Shown: in pieces, positions 8,988 through 17,182 of the stretch
Layout of the letters: every line of letters begins with the position of its first letter
How positions within the stretch are numbered: position 1 is the stretch's first letter
Assembly: GCF_028622115.1 (NCBI RefSeq)
Contig: NZ_CP097263.1
Span: 9,931,501 to 9,995,500 of the forward strand
DNA: 64,000 nt
Source of the DNA: Kutzneria chonburiensis
GTDB lineage: Bacteria; Actinomycetota; Actinomycetes; Mycobacteriales; Pseudonocardiaceae
Reading direction: 5' to 3'
The notes under the pieces: model-generated
Told to the model about the DNA's origin: nothing
The model's database searches: none
What the model saw: only the letters and a program-made list of their open reading frames with translations
Position numbers and translations under genes: made by a program

Positions 8988-9911
8988 ATGGCTCTACCGA
9001 GCATCGGCTGGATCGGCGCGGGGCGGATGGGCGCCGCCCTGGTCAGACGGCTCAGCGCCGCCGGCTACGAGGTGGCCGTGTACAACCGGACCCGGGCCAA
9101 GGCCGAGGCGCTCGGGGTGACCGTCGTCGACCGGCCGGTCGACCTGGCCGGCCGCGACATCGTGTTCACCATGGTCGCCGCCTCGGCCGACCTGGAGCAG
9201 GTCACTTCCGGCGCGGACGGCCTGTTCACCGACCCCGACGTGGCGCCGCGCGTCGTGATCGACTCGTCCACGGTGTCCGAGGAGGCCTCCGCCGCCGTTC
9301 GGGTGGCCGCTCGCAAGCGCGGCTCGGAGCTGCTGGCCGCCCCGGTCAGTGGCAACCCGAAGGTCGTGGCCGCCGGCAAGCTGACCCTGGCCGTGTCGGG
9401 TCCGCGCCCGGTGTTCGACGAGGTCGAGCCGGTGCTGCGGGTGCTCGGCCGGGGCGTGACCTACGTCGGCGACGACGAGGTCGCCCGGCTGGTGAAGATC
9501 GCTCACAATGTGTTCCTCGGCGTGGTCATCCAGTCGCTGTCGGAGATCACCGTGCTGGCCGAGAAGGGTGGCGTCAGCCGCTCGGCGTTCCTCGAGTTCC
9601 TCAACGACTCGGTGCTGGGATCGGTGTTCACCCGGTACAAGTCTCCCGCGCTGGTCAACCTGGACTTCACCCCCACCTTCACGATGCCCTTGCTGCGCAA
9701 GGACTTCGACCTCGGCCTGGCCGCCGCCCGCAGCCTGGAGGCGCCGATGCCCATCGCGTCGGCCGCCGCCGCGCTGGTCGCCTCGGCCGTCGGCGCCGGT
9801 CACACCGAGGAGGACTTCGCCGCGCTCGTGCTGGAGCAGGCCCGCCGGGCCGGGCTCATCCTGGAGCCGGAGGACGTGTCAGTGGATGATGGGTTGACTC
9901 CGGACGAGTGA
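8988..9911 (+). CDS. Beta-hydroxyacid dehydrogenase (3-hydroxyisobutyrate dehydrogenase-like)
   Basis: 307 residues. ATG chosen because TTGAGGAG lies just before it. N-terminal NAD(P) fold IGWIGAGRMGAALVRRL; second strand end YNRTRAKAEAL suggests NADP preference. Substrate loop DSSTVSEEAS and GSELLAAPVSGNP, and catalytic Lys in RLVKIAHNVFLG, as in the family. Length is normal. It reversibly oxidises a short beta-hydroxy acid or semialdehyde. It lies behind a LacI-type operator and 58 bases before a lacI-like gene, suggesting sugar- or metabolite-responsive control. Confidence 0.9.
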   Translation: MALPSIGWIGAGRMGAALVRRLSAAGYEVAVYNRTRAKAEALGVTVVDRPVDLAGRDIVFTMVAASADLEQVTSGADGLFTDPDVAPRVVIDSSTVSEEASAAVRVAARKRGSELLAAPVSGNPKVVAAGKLTLAVSGPRPVFDEVEPVLRVLGRGVTYVGDDEVARLVKIAHNVFLGVVIQSLSEITVLAEKGGVSRSAFLEFLNDSVLGSVFTRYKSPALVNLDFTPTFTMPLLRKDFDLGLAAARSLEAPMPIASAAAALVASAVGAGHTEEDFAALVLEQARRAGLILEPEDVSVDDGLTPDE

Positions 9912-9969
9912 GTTCGCCGCGTCCTCACCATTGCGGTCACGATGCCGGCGCGGTCAATATGCTGGCGCG

Positions 9970-10980
9970 ATGGACAAGCCCGCGACCATCAAGGACGTCG
10001 CCGATCTGGCCCGCGTGCACGCGGCGACCGCGAGCCGTGCGCTGAACCCGCAGACCAGGGACAAGGTGAGCCCGCGCACCGCGGCCCGGATCGTCGAGGC
10101 CGCGCGGACCTTGGGCTACTCGCCCAACTCGGCCGCGCGCAGCCTGCGGACGCGGACGTCGTCGGTGGTCGGCGTGGTCATTCCCGACCTGCGCAACCCC
10201 GTGTTCCCGCCCATCGTGCGGGGCGTCGAGGACGCCCTGCGGGAGGCCGGGTACCTGGCCCTGCTCGGCAACACCGACGGTGACGCCGAGCGGGAGCGGG
10301 ACCTGCTGGCCACCATGCGTGGGCAGCAGCTGGCCGGGTTCATCCTCGCCACCAGCAAGCGCGACAGCCTGCCGTTCGGGCCGGACGTGTCCGTCGTCCT
10401 GGTCAACCGCCGCACCGACGCCGGCGACGTCGCCTCCGTCGTCGCCGACAGCCGAGCCGGCGTGCACGCCTTGGTGAATCTGCTGGTCGAGCGGGGGCAC
10501 TCCCGTATCGCCCATCTCGCCGGCCCGCAGGACACCTCCACCGGTGTCGAGCGGCATCGGGCCTTTCTGGACGGGCTCGCCGCGCACGACCTCGCACCCG
10601 TCGGCGTCGAGGTGTGCGCCGCCTTCAGCGAGCAGGCCGGCTTCGAGGCCACCCACAAGCTCCTCGCCGCCGTGCGGCCCACCGCGATCGTCGCCGGCAA
10701 CGACATGATCGCCCTCGGCTGTTACGGCGCGCTGGCCGAGCTCGGTCTGCGCTGTCCCGAGGATGTCTCGGTCACCGGTTTCAACGACATGCCGTTCGTC
10801 GACAAGCAGCGGCCGGCGCTCACCACCGTGCGTATCCCCCACTACGACATCGGCTACGAGGCCGCCCGTCTCCTGCTGGAGCGCATCGCCGCCCCCGCCT
10901 CCCCGCCCAAACGCGTTGTCCTGCCCGTCGAGCTCATCGTCCGAGGCTCGGTCGCCGGTCCCGCCGCCGATCGCGCGTAG
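9970..10980 (+). CDS. LacI-family transcriptional regulator
   Basis: 336 residues with N-terminal HTH TIKDVADLARVHAATASRAL and hinge helix NSAARSLRTRTSSVVGVVIP, followed by the periplasmic-binding-protein-like effector domain (VTGFNDMPFVDKQRPALTTV near the end). The ATG is 8 residues before the HTH, as usual. It probably binds the palindrome at 8954-8967 and controls the upstream dehydrogenase. The TAG stop overlaps the terminal AGATCAAC of the 111-base repeat copy B by two bases. The effector is unknown. Confidence 0.93.
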   Translation: MDKPATIKDVADLARVHAATASRALNPQTRDKVSPRTAARIVEAARTLGYSPNSAARSLRTRTSSVVGVVIPDLRNPVFPPIVRGVEDALREAGYLALLGNTDGDAERERDLLATMRGQQLAGFILATSKRDSLPFGPDVSVVLVNRRTDAGDVASVVADSRAGVHALVNLLVERGHSRIAHLAGPQDTSTGVERHRAFLDGLAAHDLAPVGVEVCAAFSEQAGFEATHKLLAAVRPTAIVAGNDMIALGCYGALAELGLRCPEDVSVTGFNDMPFVDKQRPALTTVRIPHYDIGYEAARLLLERIAAPASPPKRVVLPVELIVRGSVAGPAADRA

Positions 10981-11089
10981 ATCAACTGTGGTGAGCTGCC
11001 CCCGTTTTCCAGCCTACTCGGCGAATCTGGGAATCCCGCTCTGCGCGATCTTGGTCGACCTCGGTCGACGGGCGTGTTCATGTTGATCT
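10979..11089. repeat. 111-base dispersed repeat, copy B (inverted relative to copy A)
   Basis: Same length, same perfect 8-base ends (AGATCAAC / GTTGATCT) and about 84 percent hand-counted identity to the reverse complement of 5449-5559. It begins inside the stop codon of the LacI gene. The two copies bracket about 5.4 kb holding the GMC, MarR/monooxygenase and dehydrogenase/LacI genes. Confidence 0.85.
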
Positions 11090-11139
11090 GGTTGGATGGG
11101 AATCGGGGGGCTCAATTCGGGGGCACAAGATCCCCGGGA

Positions 11140-13187
11140 TCACATCGCCGCGATGATGTTGGCCGGGGTGAGGGGGAGGTGGCGGACCCGGATGCCCAAG
11201 GCCGAATGCACGGCGTTGGCGATGGCGGCGGCGGTGGGGCCCTGGGCGGTCTCGCCGGCACCGAGGCTGGGCTGATCGTTGTCCACGATCACGACCTCGA
11301 CGGCGGGAATCTCGGAGAACCGGAGGATGGGGTAGGACTCCCAGTCGGTGCTGGTGACGCGTGACCGGGAGAAGCGCACCTGCTCCTTGATGGTCCAGCT
11401 GGTGCTCTGGATGGCGCCACCCTCGACCTGGTTGCGAAGGCCGTCGGGACTGATCACGGCGCCGGCGTCGACGGCAAGGGTGAGGCGCTTGACGCGAACC
11501 GAGGTCTCGGCCTCGACCTCGGCAACGACGGCGCAATAGGCGCCATGGTTGCTGTAGCGGGCGAAAGCGAAGCCCCAACCCTCGCGGTGGGAGGACCAAC
11601 CGGCGGTGTCGGCGGCGGCGGTGATGACGGCCTGCGCGCGAGGGTCGGTCAAGTGGCGCAGGCGGTAGGCGACGGGATCCTCGCCGGAGCGGGCGGCGAG
11701 TTCGTCCACAAAGGACTCGATGGCGAAGACGTTGGCGTAAGCGCCTAGCGCCCGCAGGGACGAGGTGCGAAGGGGCATCTCCAGCAGGCGGTGCTTGCTG
11801 ACGTGCTTGCCGGGAAACGCGTACAGCGGCACGGAATTGCGCTCGGAACCGCCGCCGCCGGCGAAAGGGGGTCCATGGAGACCGGTGGGGGAGTGCCGGT
11901 TCGCAGCTGGGCGCCGAGTAGGGAAGGGGTGTCGAAGAGGCCGGGGCGGGAAACGTGGCCATTGCTGTAGACGTCCTGCCGCCAAGCGACGACGTCGCCG
12001 GAAGATGAGAGATCGGCCTCGATGTGCACGGCCATGGCAGCGCCGAAAGGAGCCCAGCCGAGCTCGTCGGCACGAGACCAGACGACCTGGACGGCCTGCC
12101 CGTTGACGGCCCGAGCCAACAGGACGGCGTCGAAAGCGGCGTCATCGGCACCGTTGTGGCCATAAGCCCCGGCGCCCTCGACATGGTGCACGGTGACCTG
12201 GTCGATGGCGACGCCGAGCGCCCGGCAGATGTCCCGGCGCAAGTGGTAGACGCCCTGGCTGTGGGTCCACAGCTCCAGCTTGTCGCCGTCCCAACGGGCG
12301 ACGCCACAAGAGGGAGCCATTGAAGCATGGGCGATATAAGGCCGCGAGTAGGTGGCGCTGAGGGTTGTCACGCCACCGTCCGAAGTGGACTCGTCGACGA
12401 GAACGACGTCCTCGGTGTCACGAGACATCAAGAAGTCGGGCAAGGCATCGACGTCGGGCAGGCTGTCGTGTTCGGCCCATTCGCAGCGCAGCAATTCGGC
12501 GGCGCGCAGGGCGGTCTCCTCGCGAGCGGCGATCACGCCCAGGAAATTGCCGTCCCGTACGACCTCGACACCGTCCAAAGCTGCGGCAGCGCTGCTGTCC
12601 AAGGAAACGAGCGTCGCGCCACGGGAAGGCGGCCGGACGACGCGGCCGTACAGCATGCCGGGCAACGACAAATCGTGGATGAAACGGGGACGGCCGTAGA
12701 CCTTGTCGGGAATGTCCAGACGGCCGGGACTGGTGCCCACCACCCGTCGCTCGGCGACGGGCTTGGGCGACACGGATCCGGTGGCCTCGATGCGGAGGTC
12801 GACGTCGTCGACCAGATCCCAGTAGCTGACCGAGCCGTTGATCACACCGTCCACAACGGACAGATCGGAAGTTCCCAACAGCTTCGACGCGGCAGCAAGG
12901 AACAGGGCACGGACCTCGGCGCCGACCTGGCGCAGCGCGGCGCCGGAGTCCTCGATCGACCGGCTGCCGGCGGTGATCGCCTCGTCAGGGCTGGAATCGG
13001 TGGTCAGAGGCACCATGCGGATCCGGCCGTACGCGACGTCCAGCTCATCGGCAGCGATTTGCGCCAAAGCCGACAGAATGCCCTGCCCCAGCTCGACTTT
13101 GCCGCAACGGACATCAACGGTGCCGTCAGGCTGCACCGTAATCCAGTGCGACAGAAGGGGATTGTTCGCCAGATTCGCCGGGATCAC
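11140..13187 (-). pseudogene. Molybdopterin-binding large subunit of a xanthine dehydrogenase/isoquinoline 1-oxidoreductase-type enzyme, frameshifted
   Basis: The reading frame from GTG at 13187 (VIPANLANNPLLSHWITVQP) carries domains such as GKVELGQGILSALAQIAADE and YGRPRFIHDLSLPGMLYGRV, then loses homology after LLGAQLRTGTPPP. The C-terminal third continues in another frame (ERNSVPLYAFPGKHVSKHRL, LRALGAYANVFAIESFVDEL, LGAGETAQGPTAAAIANA). The total of 2048 bases is one base short of a whole frame; the break is near 11860-11890, where the coding strand has two runs of five C. One lost base would explain it. Partner of the 2Fe-2S subunit upstream, with which it overlaps. Genuine decay and sequence error are both possible. 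Confidence 0.85.
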
Positions 13188-13633
13188 TGGGCGGCCTTCA
13201 GTACCGCACGGACCATGCGATTGTGCGCCCCGCACCGGCAGAGGTTGCCGTCCAAGGCTTCCCGGACCTCGTCCTCCGACGGCCCGGAATTCCGGGCCAG
13301 CAGGGCGGTTGCCGTCATCACCACACCCGACAGGCAGTACCCGCACTGCGCCGCTTGCTCATCGATCATGGCGCGCTGCAAGGCGGAATCGCCAAGTCCT
13401 TCCACGGTCAGGACTTCCTTGCCCTCGACCGACCACAGTGGAGTGTCGCACGAGTGCACGACCTGTCCGTCGACGAGCACGTTGCAGGACCCGCACAGCC
13501 CGAGTCCGCAGCCGAACCGCGTGCCCTTCAGCCCCAGCTGATTGCGCAGCGCGTACAGCAACGGGGTGTCACGGTCGGCCGCGACCGTCACCTCGGCCCC
13601 GTTGACCAGTAGGGAGAACGTCTCGTCGCTCAC
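13184..13633 (-). CDS. 2Fe-2S subunit of a molybdenum hydroxylase
   Basis: 149 residues from GTG. Plant-type ferredoxin cluster RFGCGLGLCGSCNVLVDGQVVHSC, then the second 2Fe-2S helical domain with EQAAQCGYCLSGVVMTAT and GNLCRCGAH. This is the small-subunit pattern of the xanthine oxidase/CO dehydrogenase/isoquinoline oxidoreductase group. Its TGA overlaps the large-subunit GTG. No FAD (medium) subunit gene is adjacent, matching the two-subunit isoquinoline 1-oxidoreductase-like branch that passes electrons to another acceptor. Confidence 0.93.
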   Translation of the reverse strand: MSDETFSLLVNGAEVTVAADRDTPLLYALRNQLGLKGTRFGCGLGLCGSCNVLVDGQVVHSCDTPLWSVEGKEVLTVEGLGDSALQRAMIDEQAAQCGYCLSGVVMTATALLARNSGPSEDEVREALDGNLCRCGAHNRMVRAVLKAAQ

Positions 13634-13644
13634 CCGGGTAAACG

Positions 13645-14547
13645 CTATTCGCCGTCCTCGCCGGCCGTCAACAGCACTTCGACCAGTCCCAACAGGGTGC
13701 TGAGCGCCCGGCTGGGCCGGTGGTCGGCCAGGCACACCAGCGTCACCCGCCACTGCACGTCCACCTCGGCCAGCTCGATGGGCGCCAGGTCGGGCCGGTG
13801 CACGATGTCCAGGTCCGGCACGACCGCGATGCCCAGCCCGGCCCGCACGTAGTCGGCCACCACGCGCAGGTCGGCCACCTCGGCCACCACCCGTCGGGGC
13901 CGGCCGGCCGCGTCGAAGGCCCGGTCGACGGCCATCCGGTTGCCGAAGCCCCGTGGCAGGTCGACAAAATCCTCGCCGGCCAGTTCGCTGACGGTCAGCG
14001 CCGCCCGGTCGGCGAACCGATGGTCGGGCGGCACCAGCACGACGTACGGGCGGCGGTCCAGCTCCCGTGACCACAGGCCGGCCAGGTCGGCCGCCGGCAG
14101 CGCGAGCAGGGCGGCGTCGAGGCGGCCGGCGCGGACGTCCTCGGCCAGCCCGACGGAGCCGTGCATCGACGCGGTCAGATGCAGGTCGACCAGCGGATAC
14201 TGCCGGTGGAACGCGCCGAGCAGGCCGGGCAGGTCGAGCACGCCGACGCTGATCATGGTGCCGATGCGCAGGCTGCCGCGGAGCCCGGCGCCGGCCTCCT
14301 GCACGACCGATCGGGCCCGGTCCAGCTGGGCCAGCGTCGCCTTGGCCTCGGGCAGGAAGGCCGCGCCGGCCGGGGTGAGCGCGACGGCCCGGGTCGACCG
14401 GTCGAACAGCGTGGTGCGCAGGTCCGACTCCAGCGACTTGATGCCGGCCGACACGGTCGACTGCACGGCTTGCAGCTGCAGCGCGGCCCGGGTGAAGCTC
14501 AGTTCCTCGGCCACCGCGACGAAGTACTCCAGCTGGCGGGTGTCCAC
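13645..14547 (-). CDS. LysR-family transcriptional regulator
   Basis: 300 residues from GTG (VDTRQLEYFVAVAEELSFTR), the usual LysR N-terminus. HTH LQLQAVQSTVSAGIKSLESD, then effector-binding domain with ERPYVVL-like motif RRPYVVLVPPDHRFA. It is divergent from an MFS exporter, with an inverted repeat TTATC-N10-GATAA between them, and lies 11 bases after the 2Fe-2S subunit start on the same strand, so it may be transcribed with the hydroxylase. It probably controls the MFS gene and itself. Confidence 0.93.
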   Translation of the reverse strand: MDTRQLEYFVAVAEELSFTRAALQLQAVQSTVSAGIKSLESDLRTTLFDRSTRAVALTPAGAAFLPEAKATLAQLDRARSVVQEAGAGLRGSLRIGTMISVGVLDLPGLLGAFHRQYPLVDLHLTASMHGSVGLAEDVRAGRLDAALLALPAADLAGLWSRELDRRPYVVLVPPDHRFADRAALTVSELAGEDFVDLPRGFGNRMAVDRAFDAAGRPRRVVAEVADLRVVADYVRAGLGIAVVPDLDIVHRPDLAPIELAEVDVQWRVTLVCLADHRPSRALSTLLGLVEVLLTAGEDGE

Positions 14548-14555
14548 GCCGTCGA

Positions 14556-14575
14556 TTATCTCATCACATCGATAA
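14556..14575. promoter_or_regulatory. Candidate LysR operator TTATC-N10-GATAA
   Basis: Five-base inverted repeat spaced by ten bases, in the 83-base gap between divergent LysR and MFS genes and 8 bases from the LysR start. Position and spacing resemble LysR activation-site boxes. Confidence 0.45.
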
Positions 14576-14630
14576 CTGTGACCAGGATCTTTCGTTGGAC
14601 TCGATGAAGGCGTCGACCCACACTCGAGGC

Positions 14631-15836
14631 ATGACTTCCACGCTGATGGCCGCACGCCCCACGCCGCGGTTGGGCCACGGCGCCGGCTTCCGGGTGGTGG
14701 CCGCCGCCTTCCTGCTGGCGCTGGCCTTCTCCACGCTGCCGACCCCGCTCTATCCGCTCTACCAGCAACGCGACGGCTTCCCGACCGTCGTGATCACGGT
14801 CGTGTTCGCCGCCTACGCGCTCGGCGTCGTGGCCAGCATCTACCTCGTCGGCCACGTCAGCGACTGGCTCGGCCGCCGCCGCGTCGCCCTGGCCGCCGTG
14901 CTGGCCGAGGCCGTTGCGGCGGCGGTGTTCCTGACCTGGCCGGACGTGCCGGGGCTGATCATCGCCCGGTTCGTCGGCGGCGTCGGCATCGGCGCGCTGA
15001 CCGCGACCGCCACCGCGCACCTGGCCGAGCTGCGGGCCCTGGCCCACCCGGGCCGCGACGCCGGCCTGTTCTCGTCCATGGTCAACATGGCCGGCCTCGG
15101 CCTCGGACCGGTGATCAGCGCGCTGCTCGCCGGCCATGTCACGGCCCCGCTGAGCACGCCGTACGCGATCTTCCTGGTGGCGTTCCTGATCACCGCGGGC
15201 GCCATCACCTTCGTACCTGAGACCGTGGAACGCAACGAAAGCGCCATTCACTACCGCCCGCAGCGCGTGTCGGTGCCGCACCACGCGCGGCCGGTGTTCT
15301 GGGCCGCCGCCGCGGTCGCCTTCGCCGTCAACATGTTCAGCGGCCTGGTCGGTGCCCTCGCGCCGACGCTGTTGCGTGGCACGTTCCACGATCCATCGCT
15401 GCTGGTCGGCGGCCTGGTCGCGATGTCGGTCTTCGCGGCCGCGGCCGGCGCGCAGCTGCTGGCCAAGGGCCAGCCGTTGCGGCGGCAGCTGCTCATCGGC
15501 CTCGGTGCGCTGGTGTTGTCGCTGGTCGCGATCCCGATCAGCGTGCTGACCGGCAGCGAGCTGCTGTTCGCCGCCGGCACGGTCGTCGGCGGCGCCGGCA
15601 TGGGCCTTGGTTTCCGGGTCGCCCTGGCCCGCGTCGCCACGGTCGCCACGCCTGAGCTGCGCGGCGAGACGCTGGCCGGCGTGTTCCTCGCGTTCTACCT
15701 GGGCCTTGCGCTGCCGGTGCTGGTCGTGGGCATCGCGTTGACCGCCCTGCCCAGCCTCCCGGTGCTGGTGGTGTTCAGCATCGTGCAGCTGGTGATCTTG
15801 TTCTGGGCCGGCCGGCGGCTGTTCGCGGCATCGTGA
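14631..15836 (+). CDS. Major facilitator superfamily transporter
   Basis: 401 residues from ATG at MTSTLMAARP (CGAGG five bases upstream); earlier ATG and TTG codons would only add a hydrophilic leader. About 12 hydrophobic segments; motif A is visible in VGHVSDWLGRRRVALAAV and again in the second half less clearly. Helix five region FSSMVNMAGLGLGPVISALL fits drug-exporter types. It probably effluxes a small molecule, under the divergent LysR regulator. The stop is four bases before the methyltransferase GTG. Confidence 0.9.
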   Translation: MTSTLMAARPTPRLGHGAGFRVVAAAFLLALAFSTLPTPLYPLYQQRDGFPTVVITVVFAAYALGVVASIYLVGHVSDWLGRRRVALAAVLAEAVAAAVFLTWPDVPGLIIARFVGGVGIGALTATATAHLAELRALAHPGRDAGLFSSMVNMAGLGLGPVISALLAGHVTAPLSTPYAIFLVAFLITAGAITFVPETVERNESAIHYRPQRVSVPHHARPVFWAAAAVAFAVNMFSGLVGALAPTLLRGTFHDPSLLVGGLVAMSVFAAAAGAQLLAKGQPLRRQLLIGLGALVLSLVAIPISVLTGSELLFAAGTVVGGAGMGLGFRVALARVATVATPELRGETLAGVFLAFYLGLALPVLVVGIALTALPSLPVLVVFSIVQLVILFWAGRRLFAAS

Positions 15837-15840
15837 GGGC

Positions 15841-16581
15841 GTGATCCAGTATCGGACCGTCGACAAGCTCGCGGCACGCATCGCCCTGCACGGCTACGGC
15901 ACGAACCGACAGTCATGGTCGGAATGGGTCCGCGAACGCTTGCCGTGGCAGCAAGGTGAGCGCGTGCTGGAAGTCGGTGCCGGAACCGGCGCCTTGTGGC
16001 CGGTACGACCGGAATTCGCGCTCATCGCCTCGGATTTCTCCGCAGCGATGTGCAACGCCTTGAGAGACAAGGGATTCGCGTCGGCCCGATGCAGTGCCGA
16101 CGCCCTTCCCTTCGCCGACGCCACGTTCGACGGCGCGCTCGCGTGCCACATGCTCTATCACGTTCCCGAACCGGCCGAGGCCATCGCCGAGCTGCGGCGC
16201 ATCCTCAAACCCGGCGGACGGCTGGTCGCCACCACCAACGGCGGCGGGCACATGGCCGAACTGTGGGACATCGCCAAGACCGTCGGCCTGCCGATGTCGT
16301 TCCCGGAGGCCGTCGATCTCTCGTTCCGTGCGGAGAACGCGATCGCCTTGCTGAGCGGCGACTTCGACGACGTCGAGCTGATCCGCTACGAGGACGAGCT
16401 GGTGGTGCCGACGCCCGAGCCGGTCGTCGCCTACCTGGCCAGCTGTGTGGACCGTGACCTCACCGACGGGGAGTTGTCCGTGCTGCACAACGAAGTCGCG
16501 AGCCGGGGAACGATCCGCATCCGCAAGCATTCCGTGCTGATCGGGGCAGAAGCGCGTGGCATGCTGGAGGCCCATACGTGA
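15841..16581 (+). CDS. Class I SAM-dependent methyltransferase
   Basis: 246 residues starting with GTG directly after the MFS gene. Motif I GERVLEVGAGTGALWPV binds SAM, motif II-like ALPFADATFDGALACHMLYH and motif III LRRILKPGGRLVATTNGGG follow: the Methyltransf_11 pattern. Tight spacing with the MFS gene before and the nitroreductase after (10 bases) suggests one operon. The acceptor is unknown; cytoplasmic. Confidence 0.9.
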   Translation: MIQYRTVDKLAARIALHGYGTNRQSWSEWVRERLPWQQGERVLEVGAGTGALWPVRPEFALIASDFSAAMCNALRDKGFASARCSADALPFADATFDGALACHMLYHVPEPAEAIAELRRILKPGGRLVATTNGGGHMAELWDIAKTVGLPMSFPEAVDLSFRAENAIALLSGDFDDVELIRYEDELVVPTPEPVVAYLASCVDRDLTDGELSVLHNEVASRGTIRIRKHSVLIGAEARGMLEAHT

Positions 16582-16591
16582 GGAGACGACC

Positions 16592-17182
16592 GTGGACTTC
16601 GCCGATGTGCTCCGGGCCCGCCGGATGGTGCGCAGCTACCGCCCCGACGCGGTGCCGGAGGACGTGCTGCGCCGGATCGTGCAGGTCGTGCACCGCGCGC
16701 CCAGCGCCGGTTTCAGCCAGGGGCACCGGCTGATCGTGGTCACGGACCCCGAGCTCCGCGGCAAGATCGCCGAGCTGACCGAGGCGCCGTACGTGGAATC
16801 GGGCATGAAGCCGTGGATCTCGGTGGCGCCGGTGCTGATCGCCGTCGGCGTCCGCGAGGAGTCCTACCACGAGCGCTACCGCCAACCGGACAAGGTCACC
16901 GACGAGGGCGACGAAGGCAACTGGCCGGTGCCGTTCTGGTGGTTCGACAGCGGCAGCCTGCTGGTGATGCTGCAACTGGCCGCGGCCAACGAAGGCCTGG
17001 CCACCGGCTTCTTCGGCCCGCACGCGGACGGCCTCGAGGAGCTCATCGGCCTGCCCAAGGACGTCGGCCTGTCCGGCTTCCTCACCCTCGGCTACTCCGA
17101 CGACAACGCCCGTGGCGTCACGGCCAGCCTTACCCACCGGCCGAAGCGGATCCCGTTGGAGGACCTGGTCACCTGGCGTTAG
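16592..17182 (+). CDS. Nitroreductase-family FMN oxidoreductase
   Basis: 196 residues from GTG, with GAGGAG upstream overlapping the methyltransferase end. The N-terminus DFADVLRARRMVRSYRPDAV is the family's FMN-contact start (RR..R.Y). RAPSAGFSQGHRLIVVTD and the C-terminal ATGFFGPHADGLEELIGLP / TLGY match nitroreductase motifs. A dimeric flavoprotein reducing nitro, quinone or similar groups with NAD(P)H. Its end overlaps the converging CocE gene by 14 bases. Confidence 0.9.
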   Translation: MDFADVLRARRMVRSYRPDAVPEDVLRRIVQVVHRAPSAGFSQGHRLIVVTDPELRGKIAELTEAPYVESGMKPWISVAPVLIAVGVREESYHERYRQPDKVTDEGDEGNWPVPFWWFDSGSLLVMLQLAAANEGLATGFFGPHADGLEELIGLPKDVGLSGFLTLGYSDDNARGVTASLTHRPKRIPLEDLVTWR

